The notes: generated by a model not told the origin, from the letters alone. A DNA stretch of 64,000 bases from an uncultured Lachnospiraceae bacterium (GCA_900546325.1 URCR01000011.1:1-64000); one strand, 5' to 3'; shown: positions 52,438-62,073, counted from the stretch's first letter. Numbers and translations: made by a program.

Positions 52438-53160
52438 TCACCCAGTCTGTATTTTTGTCTTCATATTTTTCAAAATCTTCTTTTCAAGCCTTGACACCTG
52501 CACTTGTGAAATCCCCAGCTTTTTCCCAATTTCCGACTGCGTCTGATTCGCAAAATACCGCAGATAGATCAACTGGCGTTCTTCTCTGTCAAGTTCCTCA
52601 AGAAGCTGACGGATCAGCATCTGATTTAATATCGTTTCCTCTTGTCCCTCCTCTTCTTCCAGCTTATCGAGAAGCTGGATCTCATTTCCATCTTTTTGAT
52701 AAATCGGTTTGTGCAGCGACTCTACTTCCCCGCTTGCATCAAGCGCCATCGCAAGTTCTTCCTTCTCCACTTCCATCTCCTCTGCCAGTTCCTCCATCGT
52801 AGGCTCCCGATTGTACTTCTTCTGAAGACGCTCCCTTGCCAGAAATGCTTTGTATGCCGTCTCCTTTAACGACCGGCTCACTTTGATCATCCCATCGTCT
52901 CTTAGAAATCTCCGGATCTCCCCGGAGATCATAGGCACTGCATAGGTTGAAAATTTCACATCATAATTCAGATCAAATTTGTCAATCGCTTTCAAAAGTC
53001 CGATGCTTCCGATCTGAAACAGATCTTCACTGTCGGTTCCCCTTCCGAAGAAACGCTTCACAATGCACCATACAAGCCCTGTATTTTCCTCCACTAATTG
53101 TTCTCTCGCTTTCTCATCTCCATCGTGTGATCTTTGAATTAAAGCGATTGTGTGGTCCAT
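52438..53160 (-). CDS. sigF: Forespore RNA polymerase sigma factor F
   Basis: A 240-residue sigma-70 family factor without region 1.1. Region 2 has LVEENTGLVWCIVKRFFGRGTDSEDLFQIGSIGLLKAI and FSTYAVPMISGEIRRFLRD, region 3 has EPTMEELAEEM, and region 4 has REERQLIYLRYFANQTQSEIGKKLGISQVQVSRLEKKIL. The upstream genes spoIIAA and spoIIAB fix it as sigma F rather than G. It overlaps spoIIAB by 22 bases. Confidence 0.96.
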   Translation of the reverse strand: MDHTIALIQRSHDGDEKAREQLVEENTGLVWCIVKRFFGRGTDSEDLFQIGSIGLLKAIDKFDLNYDVKFSTYAVPMISGEIRRFLRDDGMIKVSRSLKETAYKAFLARERLQKKYNREPTMEELAEEMEVEKEELAMALDASGEVESLHKPIYQKDGNEIQLLDKLEEEEGQEETILNQMLIRQLLEELDREERQLIYLRYFANQTQSEIGKKLGISQVQVSRLEKKILKNMKTKIQTG

Positions 53161-53597
53161 AAGTCCCTGCCTTTCCCGATTGTCTTCTTCATTCGGACAA
53201 GTGTCCCTTTTCCTAATTCGGATTCTACGTGCACATTGTCCATAAACGCCTCCATAAAGGCAAATCCCATTCCGGAACGATCAAGTTCCGGCCTTGTCGT
53301 AAACAGCGGCTCCATCGCCTTTTCGATATTTTCAATTCCCTTTCCTTCATCTCTGATCTCCACATAGAGTGTCTGCCCTTCTATCCAGCACCGGATTGAG
53401 ATTTTCTCTACTTTCCCGCCATACCCGTGGATCAGTGCATTTGTGACTGCCTCGGAGACCGCTGTCTTTACATCCGATACTTCCTCCAATGTCGGATTTA
53501 GCTGTGTCATAAACGCCGCAACCGACACGCGTGCGAACCCTTCATTGACCGGTCTGCTGTCAAATACCAGTTCCATTTCATTTGTGTTCTTCATCAT
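53139..53597 (-). CDS. spoIIAB: Anti-sigma F factor and serine kinase SpoIIAB
   Basis: A 152-residue GHKL-fold kinase that holds sigma F and phosphorylates SpoIIAA. The N box is VSEAVTNALIHGYGG, the G1 box RDEGKGIENI and the G2 region RSGMGFAFMEAFMD. Its ATG overlaps the spoIIAA stop (ATGA). Confidence 0.96.
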   Translation of the reverse strand: MMKNTNEMELVFDSRPVNEGFARVSVAAFMTQLNPTLEEVSDVKTAVSEAVTNALIHGYGGKVEKISIRCWIEGQTLYVEIRDEGKGIENIEKAMEPLFTTRPELDRSGMGFAFMEAFMDNVHVESELGKGTLVRMKKTIGKGRDLWTTQSL

Positions 53598-53908
53598 TCT
53601 TTTTCCTCCTCAAACATCTGGATTATTTTCGTCACACCTGACATTTTCAATATTTTTCTGATCCGCTCATTTGCATGCACTGCCCAGACTTCCCCACCGA
53701 CTAAATAGACCAGCTTGTATCTTCCCATAATGACTCCGATCCCCGAACTGTCCATAAAATTTGTGTCTGCAAAGTCAAAAATAACATATTTAATGTGATT
53801 ATGCGCGATCAGCATATCCGCCTTCTTCCTCACTTGTTCTGCATTACAGTGATCCAGCTCTGCGGGAAGAAAAATCGTAAGACTGTTTTCCTCTATCTGA
53901 TATTCCAT
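53594..53908 (-). CDS. spoIIAA: Anti-anti-sigma factor SpoIIAA
   Basis: A 104-residue STAS-domain protein that frees sigma F when unphosphorylated. The phosphorylated serine lies in NFMDSSGIGVIMGRYK (about residue 57). It is the first gene of spoIIAA-spoIIAB-sigF. AGGAGG precedes the ATG. Confidence 0.96.
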   Translation of the reverse strand: MEYQIEENSLTIFLPAELDHCNAEQVRKKADMLIAHNHIKYVIFDFADTNFMDSSGIGVIMGRYKLVYLVGGEVWAVHANERIRKILKMSGVTKIIQMFEEEKE

Positions 53909-53918
53909 ATAAACCTCC

Positions 53919-53949
53919 TGTTTTTATTCCATAGCATTCCGAAGGAATT
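53919..53949 (-). promoter_or_regulatory. Possible sigma-H promoter of spoIIA
   Basis: On the minus strand ATAGAAAAT (near -35) and ATGGAATAA (near -10) are 14 bases apart. They partly match the sigma-H pattern RnAGGAwww / RnnGAATww, and spoIIA is read by sigma-H in B. subtilis. The -35 lacks the GG, so this is tentative. Confidence 0.35.
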
Positions 53950-53960
53950 TTCTATAAAGT

Positions 53961-53996
53961 AAAAAAGGACATACACATCCTCTGTGTATCTCCTTT
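53961..53996 (-). terminator. Terminator of the valS-to-TPR unit
   Basis: The stem AAAGGA-G-ATACACA / TGTGTAT-G-TCCTTT has one internal mismatch and a five-base loop, and is followed on the minus strand by TTTTTT. Confidence 0.8.
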
Positions 53997-54014
53997 TCTT
54001 TCGTACTTCTGCTG

Positions 54015-55526
54015 CTATTGATATCCGTCTCCTTCGTAAGTCACATCCCCATAGGAATCTCCGGTCCCCTGATCGTTATCATACGACTCCTGATTTCCTT
54101 GTCCCTGAGCATTTCCTGTGTCACTTCCGGCAGTATCCCCATAAGTACTGCCGGAATCATAATACACATTTCCTTCTGACTGCCCGTAATCCGTACTGTC
54201 TTCCGTATCAGATCCCTGGTCATTTGCCGGAGTCCCTTTTTGTGCCTCTTCTGCTCGCTTTGCAACATCGGTTTTCGGATAGGCGTCGATGATCTGCTTG
54301 TACATCGCCTCAGCTTTGTCCTTTTCGTTGTTCAGCAGATAAGAGTCCCCGAGCAACAGCAGAGCCTCTCCATCTTTGTAGTGCTCGTCCATCCGGATCA
54401 GTTCTTCCAAAAGCTCAATCGCTTTTTGATAATCCCCCTGCTGATAGCTTGCCTTGGCACTGCTGTAATGTTCGGCACAGACACTCGGATACACTTCATC
54501 CGCGATTGCCTGATACTGTACTTGCCCCTGATCTCCGAGTGAATCCTTCTGCACTTCCAGAAGTTCCTTTGCAAGTGTTGCATAAGCATACTGCCCGGAA
54601 CTGTAATGGTCCTTGACTGTCAAAAGCTTCTCATAACTGTCCTTTGCTGCCAGCGCCGCTGCCGTTGCAGCCTCATTCTCATCTGAAGAATTTCTTATTG
54701 TCTCCAGTTCCTTCTTCATCGCACTGATCTGTGCATCTTTGGAATTGATTTCCTCGGTAAATGCAAGCACGGATTTGTTGCTGCGGTTGGATTTCACTTC
54801 ATTGACCGCCGGAACGATCAGGAACCATACAACTGCAGCTCCCAGTAAAATTCCGATAACAATATTCAGAATGGTAAGAAATCCTGCATTCTCTTTCAAC
54901 GGAGAAACCGCCGGCTGAATGATCGTGTCATTGCCGATCGGATATGCCTTCTGCTCCCTCCCCTTCGTTCCTTGTTTCCCTCTGAGTGCAGACAGTTCCT
55001 GCATATATTTCAATGTCGTCTCATTTGTCGTATCGAGATGATGTGCCCGCTTTAATGCCTGCTTTGCCTTCTGATACTGCTCTGTTTTTAAATACAGCAG
55101 TGCCAGAAGCTGAAGTGCTTTCAGATAAGACGGATGGATCTGCACCGCCTTTTTCAGCTGGATCACCGCTAGATCTTCCGATCCCTGATCACAGTAAACA
55201 AGACACTGATTATACATCTGTACTGCTTTGTCGATTTCTTCCAGTGTTTTCTTATCCTTCTGTATCTCTCTGATAAAGTGTCCTGCCAGATTGTCTGACT
55301 TCTGAAAATTCTGGCTGATGATCCACTCTACGATTGCCTCCGCGATCTCTCCTCTCTCATAATATACAAGTCCCAGAAGATTTCTCGCCAAGATATTCTC
55401 TCTGTTATATTGAAGGCTCCGCTTTAGCGACTGGACGGCGCCTGATATGTCCCTTATTTTTGCTTTTCTCAGTCCATCATTATACCAGTAATTTGACTGA
55501 TGTAATATTTTCTCCGTATACTCCAT
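54015..55526 (-). CDS. Membrane-anchored TPR protein
   Basis: A 503-residue protein. N-terminal tetratricopeptide repeats cover about residues 10-170 (GAVQSLKRSLQYNRENILARNLLGLVYYERGEIAEAI; YLKALQLLALLYLKTEQYQKAKQAL). One helix follows (FLTILNIVIGILLGAAVVWFLI, about 218-240), then a coiled coil and a second TPR group (YQQGDYQKAIELLEELIR; LLLGDSYLLNNEKDKAEAMY). The last 70 residues are a disordered Asp/Gly/Tyr/Ser-rich tail. With one helix, the tail and second TPR group are probably outside the cell. The partners are unknown. Confidence 0.8.
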   Translation of the reverse strand: MEYTEKILHQSNYWYNDGLRKAKIRDISGAVQSLKRSLQYNRENILARNLLGLVYYERGEIAEAIVEWIISQNFQKSDNLAGHFIREIQKDKKTLEEIDKAVQMYNQCLVYCDQGSEDLAVIQLKKAVQIHPSYLKALQLLALLYLKTEQYQKAKQALKRAHHLDTTNETTLKYMQELSALRGKQGTKGREQKAYPIGNDTIIQPAVSPLKENAGFLTILNIVIGILLGAAVVWFLIVPAVNEVKSNRSNKSVLAFTEEINSKDAQISAMKKELETIRNSSDENEAATAAALAAKDSYEKLLTVKDHYSSGQYAYATLAKELLEVQKDSLGDQGQVQYQAIADEVYPSVCAEHYSSAKASYQQGDYQKAIELLEELIRMDEHYKDGEALLLLGDSYLLNNEKDKAEAMYKQIIDAYPKTDVAKRAEEAQKGTPANDQGSDTEDSTDYGQSEGNVYYDSGSTYGDTAGSDTGNAQGQGNQESYDNDQGTGDSYGDVTYEGDGYQ

Positions 55527-55549
55527 GCAATTCCACCGTAATCTTTCTG

Positions 55550-55684
55550 CTATTTCGCCTGACTGAGCATCTCCCGCAGAATATCAGTCATATCAGACAA
55601 ATCTTCCTGATACACCGCCTCCTCTATGTCATCCACTTCCAGGCTTGGTTTGAATTTTTTTAATTCTTCTTCGTAATCTAACAT
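55550..55684 (-). CDS. Conserved 44-residue protein
   Basis: The protein MLDYEEELKKFKPSLEVDD... ends in SDMTDILREMLSQAK. It is acidic, helical and without membrane segments. The ATG at 55684 lies seven bases inside the folC end with GAAGGGAGAACCACG upstream; a longer open frame inside folC is rejected. I recall near-identical small proteins at this place in Lachnospiraceae. No function is known. Confidence 0.65.
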   Translation of the reverse strand: MLDYEEELKKFKPSLEVDDIEEAVYQEDLSDMTDILREMLSQAK

Positions 55685-56976
55685 CGTGGTTCTCCCTTCA
55701 CAAGCTCTTTGATCATACCTACAAGGTAGAGTGAGCCAAGACAGTAGGCGATGCCGTCTTCTCCCTTTTGTCTCATCATCTCCGCCCATGCCTCTTCTAA
55801 TTGTTCCCTGACAGTCACTTCACTGTCTGTATACTTCCGTACAATCCGGGCAAGTTCGCCCGCGTCGGCTTTTCGTGTACTTTCTACGGTGGTGATCACA
55901 TAGCTGTCCACAGATAAATTCTGACACAATTGTGCGATCATCTTCTCGTATTCTTTCTCTTTGACTACGGAAAACAGAATCACAGTCCGTCCGCCGTTTA
56001 CAGGTCTTCTCTGCACTGTCTCTACGAACCGCTCCACTGCATTCTCGTTGTGTGCTCCGTCTATGTAGACTCCCGGGAGGATTTCTTCCATTCTCCCCGT
56101 CCATTTTACATGAAAAAGCGTATCCGCCCATAGTTCCAAATGTCTCTCTGGCAGAAGAAGCTGTACCGCCTCCAATGCAAGAAGTGCATTGTCCACCTGA
56201 TAACATCCGGTATTCGAAAGCCTCCATGTAGTATCTTCATCATACGCACTTCGTTTTGAAAATGCAATATGTTTCTCTGTGATTTCCTGAATTTCGTACG
56301 CATCTTTCGTGATTTCTCTGCAAGGTGCGTCATATTTCTCCGCAATTTGTCGAAGAACGGCCGCTGCCCGCACATTATTTCCATCGAATACCAGCGGAAC
56401 CTGTCTCTTGATGATCCCGCCTTTTTCTGCCGCGATTTTCTCTATCGTATCCCCCAGTATCTCCATATGATCCATCCCAATCGATGTGATCACTGTCAGC
56501 ACCGGGTCATCGACTGCATTTGTGGCATCCAGCCTTCCGCCGAGTCCCGTCTCCAGCACAATATACTCCATATCTGCCATCGCAAAAGCAGTCATCGCCA
56601 TTCCAAACAAGAATTCAAAAAAAGTCGGATGTGCCAGCCCGTCTTTTTCCATCTCATCCACAGTGTTTTTTACTTTCCGGAAAACCTCAAGAAATGTTTC
56701 ATCCTCAATCTCTTCCCCGTTCACCCTGATCCGCTCATTGATCTTCACAAGATGCGGTGAACTAAAGAATCCTGTCCTCTTTTTCTCCGCAAGCAAAAGA
56801 GCCTGTATGTATGCACATACAGAGCCCTTTCCGTTTGTCCCTGCCACATGAATCACTTTCCTTTCGGCCTGTGGATTTCCCAGCCTGGATAGAAACTCTT
56901 TTGTATGTGTCAGATGATTCTTCACTGTGAATTTCGGAATGTCTAAAATATATTCCACACTTTCCTGATAATTCAC
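55678..56976 (-). CDS. folC: Folylpolyglutamate synthase / dihydrofolate synthase
   Basis: A 432-residue Mur-ligase-fold enzyme adding glutamate to folates (and possibly to dihydropteroate). It has IHVAGTNGKGSVCAYIQALL (P-loop), GFFSSPHLVKINERIRVNGEEI, the Mg-site region VLETGLGGRLDATNAV and the closing domain WTGRMEEILPGVYIDGAHNENAV. It lies 12 bases after the LTA synthase and overlaps the 44-residue gene. Confidence 0.95.
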   Translation of the reverse strand: MNYQESVEYILDIPKFTVKNHLTHTKEFLSRLGNPQAERKVIHVAGTNGKGSVCAYIQALLLAEKKRTGFFSSPHLVKINERIRVNGEEIEDETFLEVFRKVKNTVDEMEKDGLAHPTFFEFLFGMAMTAFAMADMEYIVLETGLGGRLDATNAVDDPVLTVITSIGMDHMEILGDTIEKIAAEKGGIIKRQVPLVFDGNNVRAAAVLRQIAEKYDAPCREITKDAYEIQEITEKHIAFSKRSAYDEDTTWRLSNTGCYQVDNALLALEAVQLLLPERHLELWADTLFHVKWTGRMEEILPGVYIDGAHNENAVERFVETVQRRPVNGGRTVILFSVVKEKEYEKMIAQLCQNLSVDSYVITTVESTRKADAGELARIVRKYTDSEVTVREQLEEAWAEMMRQKGEDGIAYCLGSLYLVGMIKELVKGEPRC

Positions 56977-56988
56977 TTGTTTTCTCCA

Positions 56989-59250
56989 TTATTTCTGCGT
57001 TGTTTCAGACGGATTGTCTGCCGCATTCTTTGTTTCTTCTGTCACTGTTTTTTCATCTTCTGCTTTTTCTGCCTTTTTTTCTTCCTCTTCCAGCTGAAGC
57101 TTCAATTCCTCTGTCAGCTCTTCAATTTTGCCGTCATGGTAAATATATTCCGCGGAAGTCCGAAAGACCGTATTGCTTGATCCCATCTGAACGATCGTGA
57201 TGATATCTCCTTCTTTCAGCTCTGTTTCCTGAAGTTCAATCCTCGTGTTATTCAGGAATTTAGAACTCTTCTTCTCCCCATTGACATAGACTTTACTGTA
57301 TTTTGTAAAGTTCTCTCCGTAGAGACTGTACGTTCCGTCAAGCTGTGTGATCAGATCTGTCAGCACGACATCCTTAATTCCCATCTGCATGTGTCCTTCC
57401 GGCACCGGATTTTTTCCTCCGTACACATACTTCTCTCCATAGAGAATATCATACTGCAGCATCTCCAGATCGAGCAGGTAGTTCTTCGTCTGTCTTCTTC
57501 TCTGGTGATAATTGAATATTGTTCCGGAATGGATATCAAGCTTCTCAAAAACATCTGCCATAATCTGGTAGGATGCAATATTTCGATCCTGTTTCTCCAG
57601 TCCGATATTGTCCCAAACTACGTAATTTGTATTGTACAGATATCTTCCCTTCAGGTCCTCTGATTCCAGTCCGAGTGTCGGAAGATGATCTCCATATAAC
57701 ACAAGAACCGTCGGCTCGTTTCTATTTTCTAATGCCTGCACAAGATCTCCTATAAACTGATCCACTTCATAAATCTGATTTACATAATACTCCCATGCAC
57801 TTCTTGATTCTTCATCTTCAATTCCTGATACCTGTATCTTTGGATTATCCAGATGCTGTCCATAGTAATCTCCGTGGCTCTGTACCGTGATCCCAAATAC
57901 AAAATCCTGCTGTTCCGTGGAATCCATCGCATCCATGATATGCTGTGTAAGGATATCATCCTTCGCCCATCCATTCTCGGTAAGCTGGAGAATATTCATA
58001 AATTCCTTACTTGTATAGCTATCAAATCCGATATTATTAAATACGGTTGCACGGCTGTAAAAATTTCCGCCGTTATTGTGAAGCGCATGTGTACCGTAGC
58101 CAAATCTTTTCAGCGCCGTTGCCGCACTCTCCGCAGTTTCTTTCTTTAAGATTGTCTTATACGGGTACTCTCCAGGACCAAAATACCGCAGGTTCATTCC
58201 GGTCAGGACTTCAAATTCCGTGTTGGCAGTTCCCGCCCCCACTGATGGTACTTTGAAATATCCGGACGAATATTTCTTGGAAAGTGCCCTGAAATTCGGA
58301 AGCGGATCCTGTGATGTCTGTAAAAATTCTACTTCGCTTGTATCAAAAAACGACTCCAGTTGGATAAAGACGATGTTCGGCATCTCTTTTCTTCCGGTCG
58401 TGGCCTCTGTAATCGCACCGTTCTCACTGATCTGATCGATCATCGCCTCACTGTAACCATTTGGCTGCGAAATTCCGGTGTTGAAGACACTGGACATAAA
58501 ACAGTACGGAAAACCATAATCCTCATAGGCAAAGGCAATGTTTCCAAAATAGTTGGAGATCACACGCTTGTCAAGTGCAACATCCGTCACGAGGAAAAAT
58601 GCCCCGAACCATACGACAACTCCGGTGAGCGCCAGCACTCTGTGCATCTTACCGGCATACTGGCCGCCTCTCTTCCACATAGAAATGACCCAGACGACTA
58701 CCGCCGCGACACCGACGACTACCGCCACAAGCTCAATTCCGTTAAAGTAAGAATTGATCAAGGTCACCGCATCTCCGGCAACCTTTAAATCCTGGGCATT
58801 AAACGGGGTAACACGCTTCATCAGCATGTACCCGTTCGTCACCCCAAGACCGATCCAGAACACGCTCAAAAGGATTCTGGCAAAAATACGTCTTCTCACG
58901 AGATACACAACGGAAAACGTAATAAAGATCAAAAATGAATTATACAAAAACACCTTCGGTGTCTCTATCATATAACTCCACCCCTGTACAAGCGAATGTC
59001 TGGAAATACATTCAATGACCAGGTTCAAAAAACATGCCAAAAGTGCATGAAATACAAGTGAAAACTGATTCATGAACTTATAACACGGCGCCAGCTTTTT
59101 CGCCAGCGGACTGTTGCGTCTCTTCTCTAAAATCTGTTCCCTTCTCTCTTTTCTCTTCTTCCAATACTGTTTAATATCTTCCGGCTTTAAATTTTTCACC
59201 CTTTTTATGCCACCCTTTAGATCGGGGCGTTTGATATGAATACGTTTCAT
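56989..59250 (-). CDS. LtaS-type lipoteichoic acid synthase (sulfatase fold)
   Basis: A 753-residue polytopic enzyme. A basic cytoplasmic N-terminus of about 55 residues is followed by five helices (about residues 60-225). The extracellular sulfatase-like domain has NIVFIQLESFFD, the catalytic Thr in GAGTANTEFEVLTGMN, THALHNNGGNFYSR, VQSHGDYYG and VLYGDHLPTLG. After about residue 620 a small Ig-like domain (GTYSLYGENFTKYSKVYVNG) and an acidic tail follow, which B. subtilis LtaS lacks. It should polymerise glycerol phosphate on a glycolipid anchor. ATG 59250 has AGAGGTGACA; the GTG two codons earlier is less likely. Confidence 0.88.
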   Translation of the reverse strand: MKRIHIKRPDLKGGIKRVKNLKPEDIKQYWKKRKERREQILEKRRNSPLAKKLAPCYKFMNQFSLVFHALLACFLNLVIECISRHSLVQGWSYMIETPKVFLYNSFLIFITFSVVYLVRRRIFARILLSVFWIGLGVTNGYMLMKRVTPFNAQDLKVAGDAVTLINSYFNGIELVAVVVGVAAVVVWVISMWKRGGQYAGKMHRVLALTGVVVWFGAFFLVTDVALDKRVISNYFGNIAFAYEDYGFPYCFMSSVFNTGISQPNGYSEAMIDQISENGAITEATTGRKEMPNIVFIQLESFFDTSEVEFLQTSQDPLPNFRALSKKYSSGYFKVPSVGAGTANTEFEVLTGMNLRYFGPGEYPYKTILKKETAESAATALKRFGYGTHALHNNGGNFYSRATVFNNIGFDSYTSKEFMNILQLTENGWAKDDILTQHIMDAMDSTEQQDFVFGITVQSHGDYYGQHLDNPKIQVSGIEDEESRSAWEYYVNQIYEVDQFIGDLVQALENRNEPTVLVLYGDHLPTLGLESEDLKGRYLYNTNYVVWDNIGLEKQDRNIASYQIMADVFEKLDIHSGTIFNYHQRRRQTKNYLLDLEMLQYDILYGEKYVYGGKNPVPEGHMQMGIKDVVLTDLITQLDGTYSLYGENFTKYSKVYVNGEKKSSKFLNNTRIELQETELKEGDIITIVQMGSSNTVFRTSAEYIYHDGKIEELTEELKLQLEEEEKKAEKAEDEKTVTEETKNAADNPSETTQK

Positions 59251-59275
59251 TGTCACCTCTCACAATCTGATGTGC

Positions 59276-61924
59276 TTACTTTCTAAGTCCTTTTAATCTT
59301 TCCTGTACTTGTTCCATCATCTGTGTATATTTCTCAAGCTTTGCTTTTTCTTCATTGATCTTTGCCTCCGGAGCCTTACTGATAAATCTCTCATTGTTCA
59401 GCATACCGTTGACGCGGGCAAGTTCTTTTGTCAGACGTGCTTCCTCTTTTGTCAGACGTTCCAACTCCTGCTCAAAATCAACAAGTTCTTCCATCGGCAG
59501 ATATACGACCGCATCTGCCACAACAACAGATACCGCATCCTCTGCGATTCCGCTCTTGTCTGACTGAATCTGAATTTCATTTGCGCTCATCAGCGGCATT
59601 GCAGATTCTCTGATCTCTTCAAATCCCTTGCAAAGTTCTCCATTTTCACAGACGATATAAGTTTTTGCCTTGCGGCTCGGAGCAACATTCATCTCTGCTC
59701 GTACGTTGCGGACACCGCGGATGATCTCTTTCATATGATCTACGATATTCTCCGCTTCCGGATAACAGCTGCTTTCCTTGTATTCCGGCCAGGAAGACAT
59801 CATCAGCGACTCTTCCTCCGGAACAAGTGCGCCGTAGATTTCTTCTGTCACAAACGGCATAAACGGATGGAGCAGTTTTAATGCATCACCGAGTACCGTC
59901 TTTAATGTATGAAGTGCACTGTTTGCTGCTGCCGGATTTTCCTCTGCGTGATAAATACGGTATTTTGCAAGTTCGATGTACCAGTCACAGAACTCATCCC
60001 AGATAAAATCATAGACTTTCTGCACTGCGATTCCAAGCTCAAATTTATCCATGTTCTCTGTCACATCTTTTGTCAGCGTGTTCATCTTGGAGATGATCCA
60101 TTTGTCCACTGCGGATAAATCAGTTTCATTCGGAACGGTAATCTCTTTTCCTTCCATATTCATGAGGATAAAGCGGGATGCATTCCATACTTTGTTCGCA
60201 AAGTTTCTGTTTGCCTCTACTCTCTCATCGTAAAAGCGCATATCATTTCCAGGTGCATTTCCGGTTACCAATGTGATACGGAGCGCATCTGCACCATATT
60301 TATCGATGATCTCCAGCGGATCGATTCCGTTTCCAAGTGATTTGCTCATCTTTCTTCCCTGGGAGTCACGGATCAGTCCGTGGAACAATACGGTGTGGAA
60401 CGGCGCTTTTCCGGTATAGGCATATCCGGAAAATACCATACGGATTACCCAGAAGAAGATGATGTCATATCCGGTCACGAGTACGTCAGTTGGGTAGAAG
60501 TAATCGAGATCTTCTGTCTTCTCCGGCCAGCCAAGTGTGGAGAACGGCCAAAGCGCGGAACTGAACCATGTATCTAATGTGTCCTCATCCTGTACAAAAT
60601 GCGTACATCCACAGTCCGGGCATACATCCGGCATCTCTCTTGCCACAACCACTTTTCCGCATTCCTTGCAATAGTAAGCCGGAATTCTGTGTCCCCACCA
60701 GATCTGTCTGGATACACACCAGTCACGAATGTTAGACAGCCAGTTCATATAGGTCTTGTTCATGCGCTCCGGAATCAGCTTCAGGTCTCCGTTGCTGATC
60801 GCTTCGATCGCCGGTTTTGCCAGTTCTTCCATGCGGACAAACCACTGCTGTTTTACGAGCGGCTCTACGGTTGTTCCACATCTCTCATGTGTTCCGACAT
60901 TGTGGGAATGGTCTTCTACTTTTACGAGGAATCCCTGCTCCTCAAGGTCGCTTACGATCGCTTTTCTTGCCTCGTATCGATCCATGCCTGCATATTTTCC
61001 ACCGAGTTCATTGATCGTCGCATCGTCATTCATAATATTGATCTCCGGAAGATCGTGTCTCTTTCCGACCTCAAAGTCATTCGGGTCATGTGCCGGTGTG
61101 ATTTTTACCGCTCCGGTTCCAAATTCCTTATCTACATAGTAATCTGCCACGATCGGGATCTCTCTGTTTACTAACGGAAGAAGTACGTTCTTTCCGACGA
61201 TATCTTTGTATCTCTCATCATCCGGATGTACTGCGATCGCTGTATCTCCGAGCATTGTCTCCGGACGTGTTGTCGCGATCTCAAGGAAACGGTCTGTTCC
61301 TACGATCGGATATTTGATATGCCAGAAATGTCCTGCCTGCTCTTCGTGATCCACCTCTGCATCCGAAAGCGCAGTCTTACATACCGGACACCAGTTGACG
61401 ATTCTGGAACCTTTGTAAATGTATCCTTCCTCGTAAAGCTTGATAAATACTTCCTCAACTGCCTTGGAACATCCTTCATCCATTGTAAAACGCTCTCTGT
61501 CCCAGTCACAGGAAACACCGAGTTTCTTTAACTGTCCTTCGATCGTTCCTGCATATTCATCCTTCCACTGCCAGGTGCGCTCTAAGAATTTCTCCCTGCC
61601 AAGTTCCTTCTTGTCGATCCCTTCTGCCTTTAACTGCTCTGTGACTTTTACCTCTGTGGCGATCGCCGCATGGTCTGTCCCCGGGATCCAGAGTGCATTG
61701 TATCCCTGCATTCTCTTGTAACGGATCAGGATATCCTGAAGCGTATTGTCAAATGCATGTCCCATATGCAGCTTTCCTGTGATGTTCGGTGGCGGCATCA
61801 CTGTTGTAAACGGCTTTCTGCTTCGGTCTACTTCTGCGTGAAAATACTTGTTCTCACACCATTTTTCATAAAGTTTCGGCTCAATCTCTTTTGGATTGTA
61901 AGTCTTCTCTAAATTCTTACTCAT
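59276..61924 (-). CDS. valS: Valyl-tRNA synthetase
   Basis: An 882-residue class Ia synthetase. The HIGH motif appears as PPPNITGKLHMGHAF (about residues 45-59) and KMSKS in GRKMSKSLGNGIDP. The editing domain lies between them (TTRPETMLGDTAIAVHPDD), then the anticodon-binding domain and a C-terminal coiled coil (LERLTKEEARLTKELARVNGML). The ATG at 61924 has AGGAGG at five-base spacing; the ATG just before is too close. It is preceded by a T-box leader, so it is induced by uncharged tRNA-Val. Confidence 0.97.
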   Translation of the reverse strand: MSKNLEKTYNPKEIEPKLYEKWCENKYFHAEVDRSRKPFTTVMPPPNITGKLHMGHAFDNTLQDILIRYKRMQGYNALWIPGTDHAAIATEVKVTEQLKAEGIDKKELGREKFLERTWQWKDEYAGTIEGQLKKLGVSCDWDRERFTMDEGCSKAVEEVFIKLYEEGYIYKGSRIVNWCPVCKTALSDAEVDHEEQAGHFWHIKYPIVGTDRFLEIATTRPETMLGDTAIAVHPDDERYKDIVGKNVLLPLVNREIPIVADYYVDKEFGTGAVKITPAHDPNDFEVGKRHDLPEINIMNDDATINELGGKYAGMDRYEARKAIVSDLEEQGFLVKVEDHSHNVGTHERCGTTVEPLVKQQWFVRMEELAKPAIEAISNGDLKLIPERMNKTYMNWLSNIRDWCVSRQIWWGHRIPAYYCKECGKVVVAREMPDVCPDCGCTHFVQDEDTLDTWFSSALWPFSTLGWPEKTEDLDYFYPTDVLVTGYDIIFFWVIRMVFSGYAYTGKAPFHTVLFHGLIRDSQGRKMSKSLGNGIDPLEIIDKYGADALRITLVTGNAPGNDMRFYDERVEANRNFANKVWNASRFILMNMEGKEITVPNETDLSAVDKWIISKMNTLTKDVTENMDKFELGIAVQKVYDFIWDEFCDWYIELAKYRIYHAEENPAAANSALHTLKTVLGDALKLLHPFMPFVTEEIYGALVPEEESLMMSSWPEYKESSCYPEAENIVDHMKEIIRGVRNVRAEMNVAPSRKAKTYIVCENGELCKGFEEIRESAMPLMSANEIQIQSDKSGIAEDAVSVVVADAVVYLPMEELVDFEQELERLTKEEARLTKELARVNGMLNNERFISKAPEAKINEEKAKLEKYTQMMEQVQERLKGLRK

Positions 61925-62073
61925 CATGTCCTCCTTTGCAAACCCTCTTTTTGCTCTTCATCTTCTTTCAGCTCTGTGATCGGATACCGCTCTTTTCAAT
62001 TTTCTCTGATATGCATTCTCATGCGCAGCCTGTTTTTGATTCCACAGGTTTCCGGAGGAATTTCCTATGGAAT

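Noticed and set aside
52438..53160. The sigma factor as SigG
   Set aside because: The directly preceding and overlapping spoIIAA and spoIIAB identify it as SigF.
54015..54250. Short repeats in the TPR tail as a CRISPR-like or tandem DNA repeat
   Set aside because: The repetition is at the level of residue composition; there are no regularly spaced identical DNA units.
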